Assembly: GCA_030640725.1 (NCBI GenBank)
Contig: DAOWIV010000013.1
Coordinates: 1-6,468 of the forward strand
Origin: Methanosarcinales archaeon
Lineage (GTDB): Archaea; Halobacteriota; Methanosarcinia; Methanosarcinales; Methanogasteraceae
Length of the DNA stretch: 6,468 nucleotides
Reading direction: 5' to 3'
A program made the translations under genes and the position numbers. Positions 1-5,616 of this stretch are shown here, in pieces; the stretch's first letter is position 1, and the number at the start of each line of letters is the position of its first letter. The notes beneath the pieces are model-generated. The model did no database searches and was not told the DNA's origin. It saw only the letters and a program-made list of their open reading frames with translations.

Positions 1-24
1 GATCCGGTTATAGTAAGGAAGATT

Positions 25-108
25 AAACCACAGAGAGCGCAGAGGGACACAGAGAGATGTTATTCCCCTCTTTTGCCCCCTCTGCGTCCTCCGTGTCCTC
101 TGTGGTTT
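25..108. repeat. Long imperfect inverted repeat with CACAGAG motifs
   Basis: The arms begin with an exact 11-bp inverted match, AAACCACAGAG at 25-35 and CTCTGTGGTTT at 98-108. Inside these, both arms stay rich in related words (GCAGAGGG, GACACAGAG on the left; the complement of GGACACGGAGGACGCAGAGG on the right), so the transcript could fold into a long imperfect hairpin ending in a T-run (106-110). From general knowledge, CACAGAG/GACAC-type intergenic repeats recur in many environmental bacterial and archaeal genomes. It could be a dispersed repeat, or a terminator of a gene to the left of the window. No gene is visible in 1-230. Confidence 0.6.
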
Positions 109-129
109 TTCGAAACCTTATTTCGAAAA
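107..129. repeat. Short perfect hairpin, 9-bp stem
   Basis: TTTTCGAAA at 107-115 and TTTCGAAAA at 121-129 are exact reverse complements around a 5-nt loop (CCTTA). The hairpin abuts the larger CACAGAG inverted repeat and shares its T-run. No T-tract follows it, so a terminator role on the plus strand is not clear. A second, weaker inverted pair lies nearby: GTCTCTGG (139-146) and CCAGAGAC (173-180), 8 bp with a 26-nt loop. The role of either is unknown. Confidence 0.4.
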
Positions 130-250
130 TGTCAAAAAGTCTCTGGAGTTTTGGTCAGTGCAACGCGAGATACCAGAGACCCAGTAAGAAATGCCATCCC
201 GAGTGGGGCTGGCGATATACTTTTTCGTAGATGAAAACGGTGTGTGGAGT

Positions 251-294
251 GACTGAAAAAGAAAAGAAGAAGCGCAAAGTTCTTTTTGCGCTTC
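251..294 (-). terminator. Factor-independent-like terminator of the thermosome gene
   Basis: GAAGCGCAAA (269-278) pairs perfectly with TTTGCGCTTC (285-294), giving a 10-bp stem with a 6-nt loop. Read on the minus strand, the stem is followed by a T-rich stretch (TTCTTTTCTTTTTC, complement of 255-268). It starts 17 nt after the thermosome stop codon, which is where a terminator is expected. Archaeal termination often needs only the T-tract, so the stem may also act in mRNA 3'-end stability. Confidence 0.7.
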
Positions 295-311
295 AGGACG
301 TTTTAACGGCT

Positions 312-1976
312 TTAGTACATACCTTCCATGCCACCCATGCCGCCCATACCACCCATGTCTGGTGGCATACCGCCGCCGCCCGCTGGCATCGGCTCGCCCC
401 TGGATGCAATCACATCATCGATCCTGAGAATCATGACCGCAGCTTCCGCGGCAGCGCTGATCGCCTGTGTCTTGACCCGCAGAGGCTCCACGATTCCGCG
501 TTCCCACATGTCAACGACGTCGCCGGTGTACACATCGAGTCCCGAGTGTATATTACCGTCCTTGTGCTGGCTCGTCATCTCGACCAGTTTGTCGATCGGA
601 TCAAGTCCCGCATTCTCTGCAAGCGTTCTCGGAATGATCTCGAGCGAGTCTGCAAATGCGTTAACTGCCAGCTGCTCCCTGCCGGTCAGGCTGTTTGCGT
701 ATTCGTGCAGCCTCAGCGACAGTTCGACCTCTGGCGATCCGCCACCTGACACGAGTTTCCCGTCCTCGATCGTAACGCCCACAACGCGCAGGGCATCCTC
801 AAGCGCACGCTCAAGTCCGTCCACCACATGCTCGGTTCCGCCGCGCAGCATCAGCGATACCGCTGTCGGGTTCTCGCATCCGGTGACAAAGATCATGTTT
901 CCGCCACCGATCTTCTTCTCCTCAACTGCATCTGCGTGACCGATGTCACTATCCTCGATCTCGTCCAGGTTCGTGATGATGCCTGCGCCGGTTGCTCTGG
1001 ACAGTTTATCGATGTCACTCTTCTTGACCCTGCGAACCACCATAACTCCGGCTTTCGCAAAGAAGTGCTGCGCCATGTCGTCGATGCCCTTCTGGCAGAA
1101 GATGACGGTTGCGCCGCTGTCGGTTACCTTCCCGACCATGTCCCGGAGCATCTTCTCTTCCTGATCAAGGAACAGCTGAAGCTGGTCTGGCGATGTGATC
1201 GATATCTCGGCGTCAACCTCGGTGTCCTTCAGTTCGATTGCGGTGCTGAGCAGTGCGATCTTCGCATCCTCGATCTTCTTTGGCATGTTCGGATGCACCC
1301 GTTCCTTGTCGATGATCATGCCGCTGATCAGTTCGGAATCCTCGACAGACCCCCCGACCTTCTTCTCGACCTTGATATTCTCGATATCGACAACCATCTT
1401 GCCATCGACTTCCTCTGCAACCGATTTAACCGAATCGACACAGAGTCCTGCAAGGTGTTCTTTTGTTCCTTCGATCCCCTTTCCGGTCATCGCAGTGGAT
1501 GCGATATTGAGGAGGGCTTCATAATCCTCGGGTGTGACATCGGTTGCGATTGATTCGAGTATCTCGGAAGCTTTCTTGGATGCAAGCCTGTACCCTGCTG
1601 CAATAATTGTCGGGTGCACATCCTTGTCAAGCAAGTCTTCTGACATTTTCAACAGTTCGCCTGTCAGAACCGCGGCGGTCGTTGTGCCGTCTCCGACCTC
1701 GTCATCCTGGGTCTTTGAAACCTCAACCACCATCTTTGCTGCCGGGTGCTCGATGTCCATCTCCTTCAAGATCGTGACACCGTCGTTGGTGATGACGATG
1801 TCGCCGAGCGAATCGACCATCATTTTGTCCATTCCCTTTGGTCCAAGCGTGGTGCGTACCGCAGCGGCTACAGCTTTCGCAGCCATGATGTTCGAGTTCT
1901 GTGCGTCCCTTCCGCGTGTTCTCTCACTTCCTTCACGCAAAATAAATATTGGCTGTCCTCCAAGTTGTCCTGCCAT
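312..1976 (-). CDS. Thermosome subunit (group II chaperonin, CCT/TCP-1 family)
   Basis: ATP-driven cytosolic folding machine; subunits form a double eight- or nine-membered ring with a built-in lid. The 554-residue product has the usual family length. Visible motifs: RTTLGPKGMDKMM (41-53) and ITNDGVTILKEMDIEHPAA (62-80), which match TCP-1 signatures; DEVGDGTTT (92-100) holding the catalytic/ATP-site Asp; a GGGSPE motif (411-416) in the second equatorial half; AGLDPIDKLVEM (456-467); and the flexible Gly-Met-rich tail (533-554) seen in archaeal thermosomes. The ATG at 1976 is preceded by a GAGGT Shine-Dalgarno site 10 nt upstream (1987-1991). The gene is monocistronic by appearance: its own terminator lies 17 nt downstream and a long gap lies upstream. 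Archaeal genomes often hold several paralogous subunits, and which one this is cannot be told here. Confidence 0.97.
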   Translation of the reverse strand: MAGQLGGQPIFILREGSERTRGRDAQNSNIMAAKAVAAAVRTTLGPKGMDKMMVDSLGDIVITNDGVTILKEMDIEHPAAKMVVEVSKTQDDEVGDGTTTAAVLTGELLKMSEDLLDKDVHPTIIAAGYRLASKKASEILESIATDVTPEDYEALLNIASTAMTGKGIEGTKEHLAGLCVDSVKSVAEEVDGKMVVDIENIKVEKKVGGSVEDSELISGMIIDKERVHPNMPKKIEDAKIALLSTAIELKDTEVDAEISITSPDQLQLFLDQEEKMLRDMVGKVTDSGATVIFCQKGIDDMAQHFFAKAGVMVVRRVKKSDIDKLSRATGAGIITNLDEIEDSDIGHADAVEEKKIGGGNMIFVTGCENPTAVSLMLRGGTEHVVDGLERALEDALRVVGVTIEDGKLVSGGGSPEVELSLRLHEYANSLTGREQLAVNAFADSLEIIPRTLAENAGLDPIDKLVEMTSQHKDGNIHSGLDVYTGDVVDMWERGIVEPLRVKTQAISAAAEAAVMILRIDDVIASRGEPMPAGGGGMPPDMGGMGGMGGMEGMY

Positions 1977-2087
1977 TTTTTGTTATACCTCTTTTATGTT
2001 GTACTGCGACCCCGATACCACGACAATCATATCTCGATGTTGTAATGGCATGATATCAACAGTCGACAAAAATCAATGATAGTACTT

Positions 2088-2096
2088 CTATAAAAG
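2088..2096 (-). promoter_or_regulatory. Candidate TATA box/BRE for the thermosome gene
   Basis: On the minus strand the sequence reads CGCAAATCTTTTATAG, an A-rich BRE-like stretch followed by a TTTTATA box. Transcription starting about 25 nt downstream would give a leader of roughly 85 nt before the ATG at 1976. This is the best TATA-like element in the upstream gap. No inverted CTAAC/GTTAG heat-shock operator pair is visible near it. Confidence 0.4.
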
Positions 2097-2099
2097 ATT

Positions 2100-2354
2100 T
2101 GCGGACGCGAGTGGGAAACGGAGTGCATGGTTGCATGTCCCGCCTCTTCTGACGATACCAAATTTTTCATACGATTGCGGGAGGTCCGAATGCAGAGCCC
2201 TGTGTGTGTCATGAATGCTGTGGCATGCGAATCTCCAGTTGAAATGAAGGGGTATCCACACATATACCATCTCCATGGTCGGCTGGCTCACACTGTGTTT
2301 TCCAATCCAAAACTACGAAACTATTCCGCGGAACGGCTAACGGCTACAACGCCC
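2100..2354. other. Non-coding stretch between the wHTH gene and the thermosome promoter
   Basis: About 255 bp with no convincing gene. Open frames here give low-complexity or unrecognisable peptides without good ribosome sites. What can be seen: a 10-bp perfect palindrome TTCCGCGGAA (2324-2333), and next to it a short tandem AACGGCT/AACGGCT (2332-2345), just beyond the stop of the wHTH gene. These may belong to a 3' end or a regulator site, but no T-tract of terminator type adjoins them. No tRNA or recognised ncRNA fold is seen. Confidence 0.4.
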
Positions 2355-2756
2355 TCACAGACTGTCCAGGTCCCTCTTCAACACCGCGACCCACCACCAT
2401 CTCGCCATATCGACCAGATCTTTGCCAAACTGACCTGATACCCGGTACACACCCTTTTTATTGGTGATCATCCCTGCGCCGAGCAGTTTGTTCCGCATGG
2501 CATAGAATGATGATATGCTAATATCAAACTCGTCCAGCAGTTGCCTCCATTCCTCGGTTCGTATCGGATTTCCGGACGCATCACGCTCAAGAATCAGCAT
2601 AACAAATCTTTGACCGCGTATCGCACTACTCTCGTTCTGGAACAGCCGCCGCATCAGCTCATAGAATGGGTCTCGAGATGCCGTGATCCGTGTGTTTGCG
2701 TCCGAGCGGACGATCAGGCTGGTTGAGGTGCGTGGAGCATCTTTTACCAGTGTCAT
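2355..2756 (-). CDS. Small winged-helix-like protein, second gene of a regulator pair
   Basis: A 133-residue soluble basic protein that I do not recognise by name. Residues 1-28 look disordered (Ser/Thr/Arg-rich). Residues 30-60 form a likely helical region (DPFYELMRRLFQ, then FVMLILERD). Residues 66-97 (TEEWRQLLDEF to KLLGAGMI) have the helix-turn-helix pattern of a wHTH domain, with a probable wing at 98-107 (TNKKGVYRVS). A tail follows with a WWW cluster (120-122). The start ATG overlaps the stop of the upstream DUF2551-like gene by 4 nt (ATGA), so the two are almost surely co-transcribed and translationally coupled. The likely job is DNA binding, perhaps together with its partner; this rests only on fold pattern and context. 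Confidence 0.75.
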   Translation of the reverse strand: MTLVKDAPRTSTSLIVRSDANTRITASRDPFYELMRRLFQNESSAIRGQRFVMLILERDASGNPIRTEEWRQLLDEFDISISSFYAMRNKLLGAGMITNKKGVYRVSGQFGKDLVDMARWWWVAVLKRDLDSL

Positions 2757-3085
2757 GCCACAGTCGGGCGCTTTGCCGGTCGGTTCAGGTTCAGTACCGA
2801 TTTTACAAGATCAACGTACTCATCGCGCAGCGTATAGACAATCGGCGTCTTGTAGGACTGTTTATACGCATGGAGAATTCCAAGTTTGGAATGGATATAT
2901 CCAACCATCGAAGCGACTTTTTTGTGGGTAACCTTGAATCTCTTGGAGAGCATGTCGCAAAGAGAGTCCACAGTCACTTTTCTGACTTTGAGTATGGTCG
3001 CCATGACGGTATACCTGATTCCGTCAGGATCCAACTCGATATATCGCTCCAACCTTCTTTTGATTTTTGATCGAAATGAACTCAT
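2753..3085 (-). CDS. DUF2551-like archaeal winged-helix protein
   Basis: 110 residues from the preferred ATG at 3085; an in-frame ATG at 3097 would add MVVC. The inner start is chosen because GGTGGTG lies just before it, and because the TATA box at 3124-3133 would place transcription start near 3100, leaving almost no leader for the outer one. The N-terminal pattern (FRSKIKRRLERYIELDPDGIR), the central helix-turn-helix (37-71, VTVDSLCDMLSKRF to YIHSKLGIL) and the wing-like YKQSYKTPIVYTL (74-86) resemble my memory of DUF2551, a family of unknown function found mainly in methanogens. It is followed with a 4-nt ATGA overlap by another wHTH-like gene. A transcription regulator is the natural guess but is not shown. 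Confidence 0.8.
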   Translation of the reverse strand: MSSFRSKIKRRLERYIELDPDGIRYTVMATILKVRKVTVDSLCDMLSKRFKVTHKKVASMVGYIHSKLGILHAYKQSYKTPIVYTLRDEYVDLVKSVLNLNRPAKRPTVA

Positions 3086-3123
3086 ACACACCACCACATG
3101 ATTATATTAATTTACAACTTATG

Positions 3124-3133
3124 GTATATATAT
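3124..3133 (-). promoter_or_regulatory. Strong TATA box (with BRE-like AAAGAAAA) for the DUF2551-like/wHTH pair
   Basis: On the minus strand AAAGAAAACATATATATACC (3123-3142) combines a purine-rich BRE-like stretch with a near-ideal archaeal TATA box. Transcription would begin about 25 nt downstream, near 3100, fitting a short leader to the ATG at 3085. The box starts only about 20 nt after the enolase stop, so the pair has its own promoter even though it lies closely behind enolase in the same direction. No T-tract terminator separates them, so some read-through from enolase is possible. Confidence 0.65.
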
Positions 3134-3153
3134 GTTTTCTTTGGGGGCGGGTC

Positions 3154-4407
3154 TCACAGCTGGGCAAATCGCGCCACACGGTCCAGTTCTTCCTCGATCC
3201 GGATCAACTGGTTGTACTTGGTAGTACGTTCGGACCTGGCAGGCGCACCTGTCTTCAGGAGATCTGCTCCGACTGCAACCGCGACATCAGCGATCATGGA
3301 ATCGCAGGTCTCGGCAGACCTGTGGCTCACCACCACCTTATATCCGTTTTTGTGCGCCAGATTTGCAGCATCGAGCGATTCTGATACGGTTCCTATCTGG
3401 TTTAACTTGAGCAGCAGCGCGTTTGCCGCGCCCATATCAATTCCACGCTGCAACCGCTGGATATTGGTCACAAACAGATCGTCTCCAATGATGATCACGT
3501 CTGTTGACGATGTCAATGTGGCGAAATCGTCAAAGGCTTCCTCATGGAACGGGTCCTCGACAAGGAGGATCGGATACGTCTTTATGAGGTCAAGATAATA
3601 ATCCACCATCTCGCCGCTGTCGAGTTCTGTGCCGTCGATGTGATACTTCCCGTTCTTGAAGAACTCTGATGCAGCGGCATCGACTCCGAGCGTAACCTCT
3701 GCTGTGGTGTAGCCAGCTTCCTCAATGGCTGAGACGACCGCATCAAGCGCCTGGTTGGTATGATCCATTGGCGGCGCGTACCCACCCTCATCACCAACGT
3801 TGCCTGCAACAGCTCCATACTTCACGGTCAGGATCTTCTTTAATTCGTGATAAACCTCCGCGCCGATCCGTATCGCCTCGGTGCACGAGGATGCACCCTT
3901 CGGCTGGATCATGAACTCCTGGATCGCAAGATCGTTTCCTGCGTGTTCGCCTCCATTCAGTACATTCATAGTCGGGCACGGCAGCGTGTGGGCATTGGTG
4001 CCGCCAAGATACATATAGAGCGGCAGTCCTGCCGAGTCAGCAGCAGCCTTTGCAGCCGCCATCGAAACACCAAGTATGGCATTCGCGCCGAGTTTTGCTT
4101 TGTTTGGCGTGCCATCGAGATCGATCATCGCCTGATCGATGTGGCGCTGGTCCCGTACATCCATGCCAATGATCTCGTTCCGGAGTGCGGTATTTACGTT
4201 TTGGACAGCCTTTAAAACGCCCTTTCCGTGATATCTCGTATCGTCGCCATCCCTGAGTTCAAGCGCCTCGTTTGTGCCAGTTGATGCACCGGAAGGTACA
4301 CCAGCGCGCCCAAAACCGCTTGGAGTGCCCAGATCAACCTCGATAGTCGGATTCCCACGGGAATCCAGTATCTCTCTCGCATGTATGTGTTCGATTGTAT
4401 AAGGCAA
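3154..4407 (-). CDS. eno: Enolase (phosphopyruvate hydratase)
   Basis: Cytosolic Mg-dependent enzyme interconverting 2-phosphoglycerate and phosphoenolpyruvate in glycolysis and gluconeogenesis. From a TTG start at 4407 it has 417 residues, typical for archaeal enolases. Visible: the N-terminal HAREILDSRGNPTIEVDL (9-26); the GASTG loop (40-44); the catalytic acid loop GDEGGYAP (205-212); metal ligands in GVDAA (241-245), VEDPFHEE (283-290) and GDDL (308-311); the enolase signature LLLKLNQIGTVSES (331-344) with catalytic Lys334; the SHRSAET loop (361-367); and GAPARSER (387-394). The start is inferred: the family begins with a sequence like YTIEHIHAREILDSRGNPT, GGTGGT (4411-4416) lies 3 nt before this TTG, and the in-frame extension to TTG 4437 adds ten unfamiliar residues. 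The only nearby ATG (4418) is out of frame. Confidence 0.96.
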   Translation of the reverse strand: MPYTIEHIHAREILDSRGNPTIEVDLGTPSGFGRAGVPSGASTGTNEALELRDGDDTRYHGKGVLKAVQNVNTALRNEIIGMDVRDQRHIDQAMIDLDGTPNKAKLGANAILGVSMAAAKAAADSAGLPLYMYLGGTNAHTLPCPTMNVLNGGEHAGNDLAIQEFMIQPKGASSCTEAIRIGAEVYHELKKILTVKYGAVAGNVGDEGGYAPPMDHTNQALDAVVSAIEEAGYTTAEVTLGVDAAASEFFKNGKYHIDGTELDSGEMVDYYLDLIKTYPILLVEDPFHEEAFDDFATLTSSTDVIIIGDDLFVTNIQRLQRGIDMGAANALLLKLNQIGTVSESLDAANLAHKNGYKVVVSHRSAETCDSMIADVAVAVGADLLKTGAPARSERTTKYNQLIRIEEELDRVARFAQL

Positions 4408-4453
4408 TGTACCACCATTTCCACAATTGTATCTCAAGTATTACGGGTTACTG

Positions 4454-4462
4454 CTATTTAAT
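4454..4462 (-). promoter_or_regulatory. Candidate TATA box for enolase
   Basis: The minus strand reads ATTAAATAG within TTACCATTAAATAGCAG. Transcription about 25 nt downstream would begin near 4433, giving a leader of about 25 nt before the TTG at 4407. The match to a TATA consensus is moderate, and the position is the main support. Confidence 0.4.
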
Positions 4463-4529
4463 GGTAATGGATCATGGAGACCGCCGCACCACCCAGAGCG
4501 GATAGTCCATGCCCGACACACGGAAGCGG

Positions 4530-4537
4530 TTTTATGT
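4530..4537 (+). promoter_or_regulatory. Candidate TATA box for the argG locus
   Basis: A GGTTTTATGTGG stretch preceded by CGGAAGC resembles a weak BRE/TATA pair. Transcription start would fall near 4560, about 20 nt before a possible 25-codon leader ORF and about 95 nt before the truncated argG copy. No other TATA-like element is seen between here and the nucleotidyltransferase gene, so this promoter probably serves the whole downstream chain. Confidence 0.35.
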
Positions 4538-4580
4538 GGCAGGCGCCCCCAAATTCACCATTCATTATGCGGGAGACTTA

Positions 4581-4658
4581 ATGTCTGGAAAAGAGAAAGA
4601 TAAGCCAATCATAAGTAACCCACCCGTATCATTATTGATAATAGGAGTAGCACCATGA
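4581..4658 (+). CDS. Possible 25-residue leader ORF before argG'
   Basis: ATG at 4581 is preceded by GGGAG (4571-4575) at 5-nt spacing. The frame runs 25 codons: a charged start (MSGKEKDKP), then a short hydrophobic run (VSLLIIGVAP). It stops at a TGA that overlaps the argG' ATG (ATGA). The stop is built into the argG start itself (ATGAAA), so the overlap could be chance. If translated, it would couple to argG'. No arginine-rich codon run of an attenuation leader is present. Low confidence that this is a real gene. Confidence 0.3.
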   Translation: MSGKEKDKPIISNPPVSLLIIGVAP

Positions 4659-4861
4659 AAACCGTAGTACTTGCATATTCTGGCGGTCTGGACACGTCGG
4701 TCTGCATCCCGCTCCTTAAAGAGCGATATAATTACGATCGCGTGATCACAGTCGTTGCTGACGTGGGACAACCCGCATCAGAGATCGATGACGCAACAAA
4801 GCGCGCAAAAACTCTCGCTGATGAGTATTCCACCCTCGATCTGAAGGATGAGTTCGTGAAT
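4655..4861 (+). repeat. Direct repeat, left copy: argG codons 1-69
   Basis: Aligned by eye to 5613-5819 without gaps, 190 of 207 bases match (17 differences, about 92%). The match starts at the ATG (plus one C before it) and ends at codon 69, with no similarity further in either direction. A run of more than 50 bases (codons 19-36) is identical. The two copies flank a 751-bp toxin-antitoxin insert, giving a repeat-to-repeat offset of 958 bp. Confidence 0.93.
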
Positions 4862-4930
4862 ACTGTGTCAGGCGAAACCAGGGAAATGTATGATGGAGGC
4901 GAGAAGATAAATGATATCGGAAAAAGATAA
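4655..4930 (+). pseudogene. Truncated 5' copy of argG (argG'), 69 codons plus a 22-residue foreign tail
   Basis: The frame encodes 91 residues. The first 69 match argininosuccinate synthase, including the P-loop-like AYSGGLDTS (7-15) that binds ATP pyrophosphate; the last 22 are unrelated to ArgG and end in a stop at 4928-4930. It lacks the citrulline/aspartate-binding and dimer parts, so it cannot make argininosuccinate. It keeps a good Shine-Dalgarno site (GGAG, 4644-4647, 7 nt before the ATG), which suggests that this was the original argG start before an insertion. Its end overlaps the nucleotidyltransferase start by 20 nt. Against the intact copy, codons 1-51 show only synonymous changes, while codons 52-69 hold all six residue changes (E52K, A57E, H58Y, Y59S, N65D, D69N), and the intact copy looks closer to the family there. 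The frame may still be translated. Confidence 0.9.
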
Positions 4931-5177
4931 AGCAACCATATTAAAATATGCAAAAAAATACAATATCAGTACAGTAATCTTATTTGGTTCCTGTCTTGAT
5001 AAAGAAGACCCGAATGACATCGACATCGGTATAAAAGGGATAGAACCCGAGCTTTTCTTTAAATTTTATGGAGAGTTGTTGCTTGAGGTCTCAAAGCGCA
5101 TAGATATAGTCAACCTTGGTAAAGACAATCTATTTAACAAATTGGTAGAGAAAGAGGGGGTAAAATTGTATGGTTAG
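4911..5177 (+). CDS. Minimal nucleotidyltransferase antitoxin (MNT, MntA-like)
   Basis: 88 residues, a usual size for the MNT half of HEPN-MNT modules. The core is ILFGS (23-27), then NDIDIGI (35-41) with Asp36 and Asp38 as likely metal ligands, and RIDIVNL (63-69) carrying the probable third acidic residue; the end, EGVKLYG, is typical of the family. In the characterised Shewanella MntA-HepT pair, the MNT protein neutralises the HEPN toxin by adding AMP to a tyrosine near its active site; the same role is inferred here. The GS-to-DxD spacing is 8 residues rather than the usual 10. GGAGG (4895-4899) lies 11 nt before the ATG. It overlaps argG' upstream (20 nt) and the HEPN gene downstream (8 nt). 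The first part of the gene is very AT-rich (13 G/C in 60 bases at 4921-4980), unlike its neighbours, pointing to transfer. Confidence 0.87.
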   Translation: MISEKDKATILKYAKKYNISTVILFGSCLDKEDPNDIDIGIKGIEPELFFKFYGELLLEVSKRIDIVNLGKDNLFNKLVEKEGVKLYG

Positions 5178-5616
5178 TTTAAGAGAAAAGGTTGATGTGG
5201 AACTGGAAAATGTATCTACTGTCCTTGATGAGTTGGAAAAAATTAAAGATAAACCCAGCAAGACCATCGTTGAACTGGCAGGCATCGGTACATTTTTACA
5301 TAATTTTTACACAGGGATTGAGAATATACTCAAACAAATATTGCATGACGAAGACATTCCAATACCCTTTTCAGATTCTTGGCATCGCGACTTGTTGATA
5401 CTGGCATCTGAAGAGAAGATTATTACTGAAACTACAAGAGCACAATTGGCTAAGTACCTGGCGTTCCGTCATTTTTTTGTCCATGCCTATAGTTTTCTAC
5501 TGGAAGAACGCGAATTGAAGTTATTGGTCGATGACGTATTTGATACCCACACCACATTCAAAGAGGAGATTAATGCATTCATATCCGAGAATAATACTGA
5601 GGAATGTCTATCATGA
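5170..5616 (+). CDS. HepT-like HEPN ribonuclease toxin
   Basis: 148 residues, mostly helical. It carries the HEPN active-site motif R-x4-H-x-Y as RHFFVHAY (Arg100, His105, Tyr107) and the helix around FYTGIENILKQI (46-57), both typical of HepT-like toxins. DSWHRDLL (69-76) also recalls one HepT-like subfamily. Such toxins cut RNA and stop growth; the MNT partner encoded just upstream (8-nt overlap) is expected to modify Tyr107 and silence it. The order antitoxin then toxin on one transcript is usual. The stop codon (TGA 5614-5616) is contributed by the start of the argG repeat (ATGAAA), so the original C-terminus may have been shortened or altered. GAGG (5599-5602) inside its 3' end is the likely ribosome site for intact argG. 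Cytosolic; no signal or membrane segment. Confidence 0.85.
   Translation: MVSLREKVDVELENVSTVLDELEKIKDKPSKTIVELAGIGTFLHNFYTGIENILKQILHDEDIPIPFSDSWHRDLLILASEEKIITETTRAQLAKYLAFRHFFVHAYSFLLEERELKLLVDDVFDTHTTFKEEINAFISENNTEECLS

Noticed and set aside
328..2079. Several long plus-strand open frames opposite the thermosome gene
   Set aside because: They are antisense shadows of a clearly coding minus-strand gene, with Ser/Pro-rich low-complexity products and no family pattern or consistent ribosome sites.
1977..2100. Search for an archaeal heat-shock operator (CTAAC-N5-GTTAG type) before the thermosome gene
   Set aside because: Only isolated partial words such as CTAAC near 2337 are seen; no inverted pair at the promoter.
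2027..2438. Open frames of 67-103 codons in the gap between the wHTH gene and the thermosome
   Set aside because: Products are unrecognisable, frames on both strands overlap each other and the wHTH gene, and none has a convincing ribosome site or promoter.
2555..2575. GGTTCGTATCGGAT, resembling a tRNA T-arm
   Set aside because: No matching acceptor stem, anticodon arm or CCA-side pairing around it, and it lies inside the wHTH coding frame.
3098..4215. Plus-strand frames opposite enolase (for example 3098-3598 and 3847-4215)
   Set aside because: Enolase on the minus strand explains the region fully; the plus-strand products have no recognisable motif.
4937..4950. CATATT-AA-AATATG inverted repeat inside the nucleotidyltransferase gene as an operator
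   Set aside because: It lies within coding sequence in a very AT-rich stretch where such matches arise easily, and there is no promoter beside it.
4862..5612. Insertion sequence or transposon carrying the module
   Set aside because: No transposase or integrase frame, no terminal inverted repeats at the boundaries, and the flanking repeat is a 207-bp gene fragment rather than a short target duplication.
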